Below are positions 1 through 6,718 of a stretch of DNA of 7,384 bases, piece by piece. The DNA is taken from contig JAJZMO010000193.1 in NCBI GenBank assembly GCA_021798235.1, positions 1-7,384 on the forward strand, written 5' to 3'. A program made the translations under genes and the position numbers. The notes beneath the pieces were generated by a model. The model made no database searches. It saw nothing but the letters and a program-made list of their open reading frames with translations, and had not been told where the DNA came from. Source of the DNA: Acidobacteriota bacterium (GTDB lineage Bacteria > Acidobacteriota > Terriglobia > Terriglobales > Acidobacteriaceae). How positions within the stretch are numbered: position 1 is the first letter of the stretch; each line of letters begins with the position of its first letter.

Positions 1-561
1 CAGCACGCGATTGCGCCGCGCGTGGCGAAAATAGACCCAATCGAGCAGAGGAACCAACGGCGCGCCTTGACCGCCCAGCGCAAGGTCTGCCGGACGAAAA
101 TCCGCAACCACTGGCACGCTCATCGTGGCCGCAATCACTGAGGCTTCGCCCATCTGCCACGTACATGCAACCGGCGCACCACAATACGATTGTGGCGCGG
201 CCTGATGATAGATCGTCTGCCCGTGGCAGCCCACGAGATCAATTTGGATTTGGCTCTGCGCACAGGCAGCGCGCACGGCCTCAGCATATACCTGTCCCAG
301 TCGCCAATGCAGGCGCGAGAGTTCCGCAACGGAGATGCTCTCCGCATTCATCGCACACAGCACCGCACGACGCAGCGCTGCTGGATACGGAGTGGCGCAG
401 TATGCCAGCAGGCGCAACCTTGGCGTTGCATTGGGTTCGCGTGGCGGCAAGCAACGCACCAAGGCCACATCCACGCCATCGGCAGAGGTGCCGCTCATCA
501 CGCCGGCAACGGTCCTTGCGGTGTAAGGAATTCCTTTACCCTGCGCGCGCGCGGATGGCAT
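1..561 (-). CDS. anmK: Anhydro-N-acetylmuramic acid kinase, partial (C-terminal half beyond left edge)
   Basis: AnmK uses ATP to convert 1,6-anhydro-N-acetylmuramic acid to MurNAc-6-phosphate in the cytoplasm, a step of cell-wall recycling. Translating the minus strand from ATG at 561 gives 187 open codons that run off the window; the family is about 370 residues, so roughly half is present. Visible family motifs are the nucleotide-binding VMSGTSADGVDVAL (21-34), GCHGQTIYH (111-119), the GEASVIA segment (138-144) and DFRPADLALGGQGAPLVP (154-171). The later DTGPGN segment with the catalytic Asp would lie outside. The start ATG shares one base with the nagZ stop (TAATG) and has a good AGGAG Shine-Dalgarno at 572-576, ten bases upstream, inside the end of nagZ. 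This supports the start and translational coupling. The neighbour nagZ supplies its substrate. No frameshift is seen in the visible part. Identification is firm from motifs and context. Confidence 0.95.
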   Translation of the reverse strand, partial: MPSARAQGKGIPYTARTVAGVMSGTSADGVDVALVRCLPPREPNATPRLRLLAYCATPYPAALRRAVLCAMNAESISVAELSRLHWRLGQVYAEAVRAACAQSQIQIDLVGCHGQTIYHQAAPQSYCGAPVACTWQMGEASVIAATMSVPVVADFRPADLALGGQGAPLVPLLDWVYFRHARRNRVL

Positions 562-1676
562 TATCTTGGCTCTCCTGCTGTGCGCGTGGAGATATTCTGC
601 GAAAAATTCCGCAACCGTGTCTGCATTTTTTCCATCCGCGCTGGCGTCAGAGCACGCGGTAGCCTTGATTGCTTCAAAAGTCTCTGCTGGGTTTGCTGCA
701 CCCGTTGCGCAGCGCGCTCCACCAAGAGGGCGAAAGCTGCTGAGCGTTCGGCTTCCCTCAGCACGGCTTCGTATGCACCCAGAATGCGATCCGCGCGATG
801 GCAGACCTCCATCGCATCCATGCCTGCGACGATAGCGGCGATGCAGGCTTCCTCAATCGAGGTCTGCGTTAGTACGCCACCCATCTCCATGTCATCAGAG
901 ATCACAAGTCCACGATAGCCAAGCTGCTTGCGCAATACTTCGCCAATCCAAAATTTTGATAGTGATGCGGGCCGCGCTGGCGACTCAATCTTCGGGTAAG
1001 CGGCGTGGCTGACCATCACAAATGCCAGCTGCGCCCGCAAAGCCTGGTATGGAGCCAGATCCGCCTGCATCTGTTCCCACGTACGCGCAATCTTCGGCGT
1101 GGCCTGATGCGAATCCAGCCGCCCGCCGCCGAGACCAGGGAAATGTTTGCCACAACCAAGAACGCCCTGCGTGCGCAGCCCAGCTAGAAACTCCCGTGCG
1201 TAACGCGCAACCATCTTGGGATCTGCAAAAGCGGTACGGCTGCCCATCACCGCACGACTGGCGGGCAGTGCAAGATCCAGCACCGGAGCCAGATTTACAT
1301 TGAAGCCCAGCGCGGCAAGCATTTGCCCAATCATCGCGCCGTGCTGATGAAAAAGTTTTGCGTCGCCGGTCGCAGCCACAGCGGCAGCTGATGGCGTTCG
1401 CCCCATCAAATCCCTCAGGCGATCGACTGTTCCTCCTTCCAGATCCACATAGCGAAAAAACCCTTCACGCGCCGCTGGCGCAGAATCGCGCGTTGCAGCA
1501 ACCGAGCGCCAGAGCGCGTGTATCTGTTGTGGGGAAACCAGATTGCGCTGGAAAAGAATGATGCCGCCTGGTTGCAAGACGCGGAGCCAAGCCCGCTCGA
1601 GTACGGAGACCTCCGCCGATTCCAAGCCAACAACAAACAGTGCGCCCACCTGGCGCCGCAAATGTACTTTCTTCAT
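561..1676 (-). CDS. nagZ: Beta-N-acetylglucosaminidase, glycoside hydrolase family 3 (NagZ-type)
   Basis: This 371-residue protein is a GH3 hydrolase of the NagZ type, which removes GlcNAc from GlcNAc-anhydroMurNAc (muro)peptides in the cytoplasm. It starts without a signal peptide. Compared with E. coli NagZ (from memory), the substrate-binding and catalytic residues are present: D78 and R86 in the VDLEGG..R block, R147 in MGSRTAF, K177-H178 in CGKHFPG, the Asp-His acid/base pair D188/H190 in DSH, and the nucleophile D261 in VISDDMEMGG. Three signature positions differ: Leu79 for the usual Gln, Thr83 for Arg, and Leu182 for the His after KHFPG. The start ATG overlaps the mutS stop (ATGA), with GGAG at 1686-1689 nine bases upstream. 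The stop overlaps the anmK start. The C-terminal ~30 residues are basic and look like a family-variable tail. Exact substrate (muropeptides versus other GlcNAc/hexosaminide substrates) is inferred from the adjacent anmK. Confidence 0.92.
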   Translation of the reverse strand: MKKVHLRRQVGALFVVGLESAEVSVLERAWLRVLQPGGIILFQRNLVSPQQIHALWRSVAATRDSAPAAREGFFRYVDLEGGTVDRLRDLMGRTPSAAAVAATGDAKLFHQHGAMIGQMLAALGFNVNLAPVLDLALPASRAVMGSRTAFADPKMVARYAREFLAGLRTQGVLGCGKHFPGLGGGRLDSHQATPKIARTWEQMQADLAPYQALRAQLAFVMVSHAAYPKIESPARPASLSKFWIGEVLRKQLGYRGLVISDDMEMGGVLTQTSIEEACIAAIVAGMDAMEVCHRADRILGAYEAVLREAERSAAFALLVERAAQRVQQTQQRLLKQSRLPRALTPARMEKMQTRLRNFSQNISTRTAGEPR

Positions 1677-4369
1677 GCTGGCTCACTCCAGCCTGCTGGC
1701 TGTGGCGCAGCACCTTGCGCAATTTCTGCCTGCAATTCCGCCAGCAATTGCAGGGCTTGCATGGGCGTCAGCGCATTCAAATTCAGTGCGCAGATACGAT
1801 CCACCACCTGTTGCGAGAGCGGAGTGAAGAGCGTCATCTGCAACGTGGGTGTGGCTGACTCTACGGCCTGAATCTCGCGGCGCTCCGCACGCTCATGTTG
1901 CACCAATACGGTGCGCGCGCGCTCAATAACAGCCTTCGGCAGCCCTGCCAATCGCGCGACATCAATGCCATAGCTTTTGCTGGCCGCGCCCTCTTCAATC
2001 GAATGCAGAAATACGATTCCCGCCGGAGTCTCCTGCACAGAGACGCGCAGATTCTTCATGTGCGGCAAATGTTCTGAGAGCAGCGTCAGCTCATGATAAT
2101 GCGTGGCAAAGAGCGTCCGCGCGCGAATCGTGTCATGCAAATGCTCCAGTGTGGCCCAAGCCAGCGAGAGTCCATCAAAGGTGGCTGTACCCCGGCCAAT
2201 CTCATCCAGCAACACCAACGAGCGTGCCGTGGCCGTGTTCAAAATCGCCGCCGTCTCGGTCATCTCCACCATAAAAGTGGAGCGGCCCTGCGCCACGTTG
2301 TCACTGGCACCAATGCGCGTGTAGATACGATCCACCAGCCCCAGCCGCATTTGCTGCGCAGGAACGAAGCAGCCCATCTGCGCCATGATTACCAGCAGTG
2401 CGGTTTGGCGCAGGTACGTGGACTTGCCCCCCATATTCGGTCCGGTGAGCAACAACACGCGTGTACCCGCTGCATCCATGTGTACGCTGTTCGGCACAAA
2501 GCGCCCCTCGGCCCGCTGCTGCATCCGGTTCTCAATCACGGGATGCCGCGCAGCCAGCGCCTCCAGCACACAGCCATCTTCCACTTGGGGACGCACATAA
2601 TTGCGTGCGGCTGCCAGGTGTGCGAAGCAAGCGATCAGGTCGAATTCCGCCAGCACGGCAGCGGTAGTGCGAATGCGAACGGCACTGGCAAGAATCTGTT
2701 GGCGCATCTGTTCGAAGAGTCGCCGTTCAATGGCCAGGCACTCCTCTTGCGCGCCCAGCACCTTGCGCTCATAGTCTTTAATCTCTGGCGTGGTGAAGCG
2801 CTCAGCGTTGGCTAGCGTCTGCTTGCGCTCATAGTCATCCGGCACGTTGGCCAGATTCGCCTTGGTAATCTCAATCGAGTACCCAAAGATGGAGTTGTAG
2901 CGCACCTTGAGCGAATGAATGCCCGTGCGCTTGCGCTCGCGCTCCTCGATGGCGGCAATCGCCTGCCGTCCATGCAGACTCAACCCGCGCAGCGTATCTA
3001 GCTCCGCATCCACGCCTGCGGCGATGACGCCGCCATCGGCCAGATGCACGGGCGCATCGGCAGCGATGGTCTTCTCAATCGCTGCGCGCAAATCTTCCAG
3101 GCAATCCAAGCGATTGTGCAACCGCGCACTGGCCTGCGCCCGCAACGGCTCTGCCGCGCGCGCGATTGCAGGCAATCCAGCAAGCGACTGCGCCAGCGCC
3201 AACACATCCCGCGGCCCTGCGCTATCGAGAGATATTCGGCTCAGCAGCCGTTCCATATCCTGAATTGCGCTCAACGCCGTGCGCAATTCCTCCCGCTGCA
3301 TCAATGCACCCTGCATCTCCGCCACGGCGTCGAGTCGCGCGTTGATCGCATCTGCATCCAACAACGGGCGCAGTAAGCTGGCACGCAGCAGGCGCTTGCC
3401 CATGGGCGTGGTGCAGTCATCCAGCGTGGCAAAGAGCGTGGTGTCACGCCCGGCGTCGGGCATCAGCGACTCAACCAATTCCAAATTGCGCACCGATACC
3501 GCATCCAGTTGCAAACAACTGCTGCGTTCGTAATAGCGCAGGCCGTCCAAGTGCTGCAACTGGCTCTGCTGTGTGTTTTGCAAATAATGCAACACCGCAC
3601 CGGCTGCGGCTGCGGCTGCCGGATGCTGCTCCAATTCGTAGCCCGCCAAACCCTGTGCGCCCAAGTGTCGCGTCAAAAGGGGCTGTGCGTAATCTGCACT
3701 GAAGACCCATGGCTCGATCTGGGTCACAATCCACGGCTGGCTGGCTGAGCTTTTTTGCAGCGCAAGCATGGACGGCTCCTGCAAGCCGGGCAACGTGCTC
3801 TGCTCCGCCAATACGATCTCCGCCGGAGCGATGCGCTCCAACTCATCCATGCAGAGCGCGGCTGCGTCTGGCCCCAAAAATTCCGTAGCGCGAAAATCTC
3901 CCGTGGAATTTTCCAGCAGCGCAAGGCCAATGCGCTGCCCTTCGCGTGCGTTTTTGCTGGCTAGCATACACACAGCGGCCAAATAACGACTGCGCTCCTG
4001 TTGCAGCGTTGGATCCAGTGCCGTGCCCGGCGTCAGCACGCGCGTCACCTCGCGGCGCACTAATTTCTTGGTGAGCTTGGGATCTTCCATCTGCTCGCAG
4101 ATGGCGATGCGATAACCACGCCGCAACAGACGCTGCATGTACGGCTCAGCGGAGTGATACGGCACGCCGCACATGGGCACGCCGTTGTTCTTGTCACGCG
4201 AAGTCAGCGTGATTTGCAACTCTTGTGCGGCGATTTTAGCGTCTTCATAAAACAGTTCGTAAAAATCTCCCAACCGGAAAAAGAGCAGCGCGTTGGGGTT
4301 CTGTTGTTTGGCTGCCGCATATTGGCGCATCAACGGTGTGGGCGCGGAGGCAGGCGTGGGGGCAGCCAT
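1673..4369 (-). CDS. mutS: DNA mismatch repair protein MutS
   Basis: MutS recognises base mismatches and small loops after replication and recruits MutL. From ATG at 4369 it has 898 residues (E. coli: 853). The mismatch-reading Phe-x-Glu lies at F36/E38 in LGDFYELF. It is followed by the MutS I and connector domains, the core/lever helices, and a C-terminal ABC ATPase with Walker A GPNMGGKST (643-651), Walker B LLDE (720-723), the GRGTATFDGLS signature and THYHEL (756-761). A beta-clamp-binding-like QMTLF sits at 844-848 and the C-terminal LTPMQALQLL segment near 867. The frame is open upstream to a GTG at 4522, with in-frame ATGs at 4438 and 4405. I prefer 4369 because it gives E. coli-like numbering for F36/E38 and the upstream 51 residues do not resemble MutS. 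No start has a well-placed Shine-Dalgarno, so the start is uncertain. An Ala6 tract (residues 251-256) comes from a hexanucleotide repeat. It heads the mutS-nagZ-anmK run. Confidence 0.96.
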   Translation of the reverse strand: MAAPTPASAPTPLMRQYAAAKQQNPNALLFFRLGDFYELFYEDAKIAAQELQITLTSRDKNNGVPMCGVPYHSAEPYMQRLLRRGYRIAICEQMEDPKLTKKLVRREVTRVLTPGTALDPTLQQERSRYLAAVCMLASKNAREGQRIGLALLENSTGDFRATEFLGPDAAALCMDELERIAPAEIVLAEQSTLPGLQEPSMLALQKSSASQPWIVTQIEPWVFSADYAQPLLTRHLGAQGLAGYELEQHPAAAAAAGAVLHYLQNTQQSQLQHLDGLRYYERSSCLQLDAVSVRNLELVESLMPDAGRDTTLFATLDDCTTPMGKRLLRASLLRPLLDADAINARLDAVAEMQGALMQREELRTALSAIQDMERLLSRISLDSAGPRDVLALAQSLAGLPAIARAAEPLRAQASARLHNRLDCLEDLRAAIEKTIAADAPVHLADGGVIAAGVDAELDTLRGLSLHGRQAIAAIEERERKRTGIHSLKVRYNSIFGYSIEITKANLANVPDDYERKQTLANAERFTTPEIKDYERKVLGAQEECLAIERRLFEQMRQQILASAVRIRTTAAVLAEFDLIACFAHLAAARNYVRPQVEDGCVLEALAARHPVIENRMQQRAEGRFVPNSVHMDAAGTRVLLLTGPNMGGKSTYLRQTALLVIMAQMGCFVPAQQMRLGLVDRIYTRIGASDNVAQGRSTFMVEMTETAAILNTATARSLVLLDEIGRGTATFDGLSLAWATLEHLHDTIRARTLFATHYHELTLLSEHLPHMKNLRVSVQETPAGIVFLHSIEEGAASKSYGIDVARLAGLPKAVIERARTVLVQHERAERREIQAVESATPTLQMTLFTPLSQQVVDRICALNLNALTPMQALQLLAELQAEIAQGAAPQPAGWSEPA
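3602..3619. repeat. Three tandem copies of GGCTGC inside mutS
   Basis: The plus strand reads GGCTGC three times without interruption. On the mutS strand this is GCAGCC three times, coding six consecutive alanines between the connector domain and the core domain. Gain or loss of one unit would keep the frame and add or remove two alanines. Confidence 0.95.
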
Positions 4370-4496
4370 TGCCTCGGGCACGGCGGCTTGCGAATCTCGG
4401 AGCATGGGACCGGAGCTTTGCACGGATACAGCCAGCATAGCGCGATTGAAGCAGGCAAGCGAAACGCTGCGGCCAATGCGAATCGGCAGCCATCGT

Positions 4497-4531
4497 CCAG
4501 AGCGTCTGGTGACTGGCGTCACACCAGCCAG
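4497..4531. repeat. Cluster of overlapping short inverted repeats upstream of mutS
   Basis: Three inverted repeats share this 35-base stretch: CCAGA-gcg-TCTGG (4497-4509, perfect 5-base arms), CTGGTG with CACCAG (arms 4506-4511 and 4522-4527, 10-base loop) and CTGGC with GCCAG (arms 4513-4517 and 4527-4531, 9-base loop). The middle one cannot form together with either of the other two. They lie between the predicted -10 elements and the preferred mutS start. They could be operator DNA or alternative hairpins in a mutS leader RNA. Function is not shown by the sequence. Confidence 0.5.
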
Positions 4532-4542
4532 GTGATGCGCCG

Positions 4543-4548
4543 CTTATA
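4543..4548 (-). promoter_or_regulatory. Possible -10 element (TATAAG) for the mutS operon
   Basis: On the minus strand the hexamer TATAAG matches five of six positions of the TATAAT consensus. It lies 21 bases upstream of the GTG at 4522 and about 174 bases upstream of the preferred mutS ATG at 4369. No convincing -35 hexamer is seen at 16-18 bases spacing, so this is a weak call resting on the -10 match and its place in a divergent gap. Confidence 0.4.
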
Positions 4549-4550
4549 CT
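4545..4550 (+). promoter_or_regulatory. Possible -10 element (TATACT) for the hemX-hemA-hemC operon
   Basis: On the plus strand TATACT matches five of six positions of TATAAT. A transcript start near 4557 would give a leader of about 27 bases to ATG 4584, or only about 9 bases to the TTG at 4566. A recognisable -35 is missing at the usual spacing. The element overlaps the opposite-strand -10 candidate by four bases and sits in a small inverted repeat, CTTA-tac-TAAG (4543-4553). Confidence 0.45.
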
Positions 4551-4583
4551 AAGGACGCAGGGAATTTGATTACTTCAGGCTGG

Positions 4584-5408
4584 ATGGCGTCCATGTATTT
4601 GCTTTGGCTGCGGGTTGCGCTGGTGTTGTATGGAGCCTCCTGCATCGCCATTCTTCCCGACGTCATCTCCAGCGGTACACGCTGGCGCAGAGTGGTGTTG
4701 CCCGCCTGTGTTTCTGCAGGATTCTTTCATCTGGTCGCGCTGGTGGAGATGCTGAACCTGGCGCATCACCTGGTTCCCAACACGCTGCATGAGATGGACA
4801 CATTGCTGGCGCTCTTGCTGGCAGGCGCATTTTTGCTCGTCTTTTGGCGCTATCGCGTAGCGTCGATCGGCATCTTTCTTCTTCCGTTGATCTTTTTATT
4901 GCTGCTGCTACCGGCGGCGGGCCCCGATCGCAGTCCGCTGGCCGTTCCGTGGATTCGCAGCGGCTGGATCTTCGTCCACATTGCGCTGCTCCTGGCCGCC
5001 TACACTGCGCTCATCCTGAGCCTGCTCTCCGGCCTGCTCTATCTGATTCAGGAACGCCGCTTGAAATCCAAGCGCGTCCATGGACTCTTTCGGCATTTGC
5101 CACCGCTCGAAACCATCGATCAGATTGCCACGCGCGCGCTGGTGATCGGCTTCCCTTGCATGACGCTGGGCCTGCTGGCCGGAGCGCTCATCGCGCAGGA
5201 AAGTGTGGGTGCCTCATACTTCCTCGATCCTAAAGTTCTGCTCTCCATCGTTATGTGGGCACTCTATGTGTGGATGCTCGCCGTGCGCAGACACTCTGGC
5301 CTGCGCGGCAAGCGTGCCGTTTACCTATCCACGCTCGTCTTTTTGGTGGCCGTCACAGTTTGGGTGGCCAACCAATTCAGCACCGTACATCGGTTCGTGA
5401 TGCCATGA
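4584..5408 (+). CDS. hemX: HemX/CcsA-superfamily integral membrane protein (cytochrome c assembly family)
   Basis: This is a very hydrophobic protein with about eight predicted membrane spans (roughly codons 11-30, 43-66, 80-94, 98-116, 134-160, 190-210, 224-241 and 250-269, counted from the TTG at 4566). It resembles the CcsA/CcmC/HemX superfamily, which binds or moves heme. His residues that could be heme ligands lie at 55 (FFHLVALVE), 138 (GWIFVHIAL) and 275 (TVHRF). The usual Trp-rich WWD segment is reduced to SYFLDPKVLLSIVMWALY: the Asp-Pro-Lys is kept but most tryptophans are lost. This is more like HemX than a true CcsA heme lyase. It directly precedes hemA and overlaps its start (ATGA). 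In Bacillus, HemX lies next to hemA and lowers HemA level, so a similar role is a reasonable inference. Start is uncertain: TTG 4566 (with AGGG close upstream), ATG 4584 or ATG 4593; I use 4584. Confidence 0.8.
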   Translation: MASMYLLWLRVALVLYGASCIAILPDVISSGTRWRRVVLPACVSAGFFHLVALVEMLNLAHHLVPNTLHEMDTLLALLLAGAFLLVFWRYRVASIGIFLLPLIFLLLLLPAAGPDRSPLAVPWIRSGWIFVHIALLLAAYTALILSLLSGLLYLIQERRLKSKRVHGLFRHLPPLETIDQIATRALVIGFPCMTLGLLAGALIAQESVGASYFLDPKVLLSIVMWALYVWMLAVRRHSGLRGKRAVYLSTLVFLVAVTVWVANQFSTVHRFVMP

Positions 5409-6718
5409 ATCTTGTCCTCGTTGGAGTGAATCACAAATCGGCTCCGTTGGAGATTCGAGAGCGGCTCGCGATTCCGCCCGCGCGTTTGTCCGAGGCAACG
5501 CAGTCCCTGCTCGGCGTGCCCGGGGTGCGCGAAGGCTTGATTCTCTCCACCTGCAATCGCGTCGAACTGCTCACATATCAAGAACCGGCGCAGGCAAATC
5601 TACTGGACTTCATCCGCGACTTTTTTGCTGTGGAACCCGCCGATGTGCGCCCATATCTGTACGAATTTCGTTCGAGCGAAGCCGTGCGCCATCTCTTCCG
5701 TGTCGCGTCCAGCCTGGATTCAATGGTCGTCGGGGAGCCGCAGATTCTAGGCCAGGTAAAAGAGTCTTACACCGTGGCACGCTCCGTCGGCGCGGTGCAG
5801 GCGCATCTCGATCCCCTGTTGCAGCGCACCTTTACCGTCGCAAAAAAAATACGCACCTCGACGAACGTCGGCAACTCTTCGGTCTCCATTGCGTCGGTGG
5901 CTGTGCGTCTGGCCTGCCAAATTTTTGGCTCGCTGCACAATCGCACCGTACTGCTGGTGGGAGCAGGCAAAATCGGCGAACTGGCCGCGCGCAGTCTGAT
6001 GCAGCAAGGTGCGGGCAAGCTCTACGTTTGTAATCGCACTTATGAACGCGCCGTACCGCTGGCCCAACGTTTTGGCGCAGAGGCGATTGCCTTCGAGAAC
6101 CTGCATAATTTTGCCGCCCAAGCCGATGTGGTCATCACCTCAACGGGAGCAGAAAAGCCCATCTTCGAGCCAAAACACGGGCAGGCCTACGCGCAGCAGC
6201 GCAAACAGAAGCCCATGTTTTTTATCGACATTGCCGTTCCGCGCGACGTGGACCCGGCGATGAATAGCGTTGAGGGCATCTTCGTTTACAGCATTGATGA
6301 TCTGCAATCGGTTGCAACCTCGCACATTTCCGAGCGGCAAAAAGAAGCGCAGGCTGCTGAGGCCATCATCCGGCGTGAGGTACAACGCTATCAGGATCAC
6401 CGCAACACGCTGGACGGCGTACCTGCCATCGTTGGCATTCAGAAGACCCTGGAATCCCTGCGTCAGTCGGAACTGCAACGATCCAGTGCGCGCTTGGCCG
6501 ATTTAACAGACGAGCAACGGCAGGCCGTCGAAGCGCTCACGCGCTCGCTGGTCAACAAGCTGCAACACGCACCCATTCAGGCCATCAAACGCGCAGCAAG
6601 AGAAGGCGACCGCGAAATGCTCGCCATGCTGCAGGGGATCTTTAACGAAGAAGGATCCAAGAACACTGGCCGCGCAGATGCGTCCGTGTCTGATCCAGAT
6701 GAGGATGCAACCGCTTGA
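5405..6718 (+). CDS. hemA: Glutamyl-tRNA reductase
   Basis: GluTR reduces glutamyl-tRNA(Glu) with NADPH to glutamate-1-semialdehyde, the first committed step of C5 tetrapyrrole synthesis. The 437-residue protein starts VGVNHKSAPLEIRERLA. It has the catalytic thioester Cys50 in STCNRVEL, the conserved block SLDSMVVGEPQILGQVK (103-119), the LLQRTFTVAKKIR helix (138-150), the NADPH-binding GAGKIG loop (186-191) and DIAVPRDVDP (275-284). A C-terminal dimerisation helix region follows. The last ~20 residues are acidic and probably disordered. ATG 5405 overlaps the hemX stop by four bases and puts Cys50 at its E. coli position; no Shine-Dalgarno is visible, so coupling to hemX translation is likely. 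The frame stays open upstream to 5255, but that part is a shadow of hemX. A run of eight A at 5842-5849 encodes Ala-Lys-Lys-Ile. The stop overlaps the hemC start. Confidence 0.97.
   Translation: MNLVLVGVNHKSAPLEIRERLAIPPARLSEATQSLLGVPGVREGLILSTCNRVELLTYQEPAQANLLDFIRDFFAVEPADVRPYLYEFRSSEAVRHLFRVASSLDSMVVGEPQILGQVKESYTVARSVGAVQAHLDPLLQRTFTVAKKIRTSTNVGNSSVSIASVAVRLACQIFGSLHNRTVLLVGAGKIGELAARSLMQQGAGKLYVCNRTYERAVPLAQRFGAEAIAFENLHNFAAQADVVITSTGAEKPIFEPKHGQAYAQQRKQKPMFFIDIAVPRDVDPAMNSVEGIFVYSIDDLQSVATSHISERQKEAQAAEAIIRREVQRYQDHRNTLDGVPAIVGIQKTLESLRQSELQRSSARLADLTDEQRQAVEALTRSLVNKLQHAPIQAIKRAAREGDREMLAMLQGIFNEEGSKNTGRADASVSDPDEDATA
6701..6705 (+). promoter_or_regulatory. Ribosome binding site for hemC (GAGGA)
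   Basis: GAGGA lies nine bases before the TTG at 6715, inside the last codons of hemA. It supports the non-ATG start of hemC, since the hemC frame has a stop (TGA) at 6700-6702 and offers no ATG, GTG or other TTG between that stop and the conserved N-terminus. Confidence 0.7.

Larger units (their letters stand above)
4370..4583. other. Divergent control region between mutS and hemX
   Basis: With the preferred starts, about 214 bases separate the two divergent genes. The region holds two overlapping -10-like hexamers (4543-4550) and the inverted-repeat cluster (4497-4531). From 4370 to 4496 I see no further regulatory signal; the mutS frame stays open here and would encode an Arg/Ser/Ala-rich stretch unlike MutS. 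If mutS in fact starts at 4522 and hemX at 4566, the true gap is only 43 bases. Confidence 0.6.

Noticed and set aside
165..918. Two plus-strand open frames of 165 and 242 codons opposite anmK and nagZ
   Set aside because: They lie antisense to genes with clear AnmK and GH3 motifs, have Arg/His/Cys-rich composition typical of shadow frames and match no family I know.
1673..1740. A terminator or promoter between mutS and nagZ
   Set aside because: The genes overlap by four bases and no hairpin followed by a T run is seen on the minus strand here.
2093..2815. 240-codon plus-strand open frame
   Set aside because: Antisense to the ATPase and clamp part of mutS, in a frame kept open by high GC; the His/Gln/Arg-rich product has no recognisable domain.
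4154..4552. 132-codon plus-strand open frame over the mutS N-terminus and divergent region
   Set aside because: It is antisense to the conserved mismatch-binding domain, runs through the control region and has no family features.
5255..5404. Upstream 50-codon extension of hemA
   Set aside because: It overlaps the C-terminal membrane spans of hemX in another frame; GluTR homologues begin at the VGVNHKSAP block and ATG 5405 puts the catalytic Cys at residue 50.
6705..6707. ATG just upstream of hemC as its start
   Set aside because: It is out of frame with the HemC motifs; only TTG 6715 fits.
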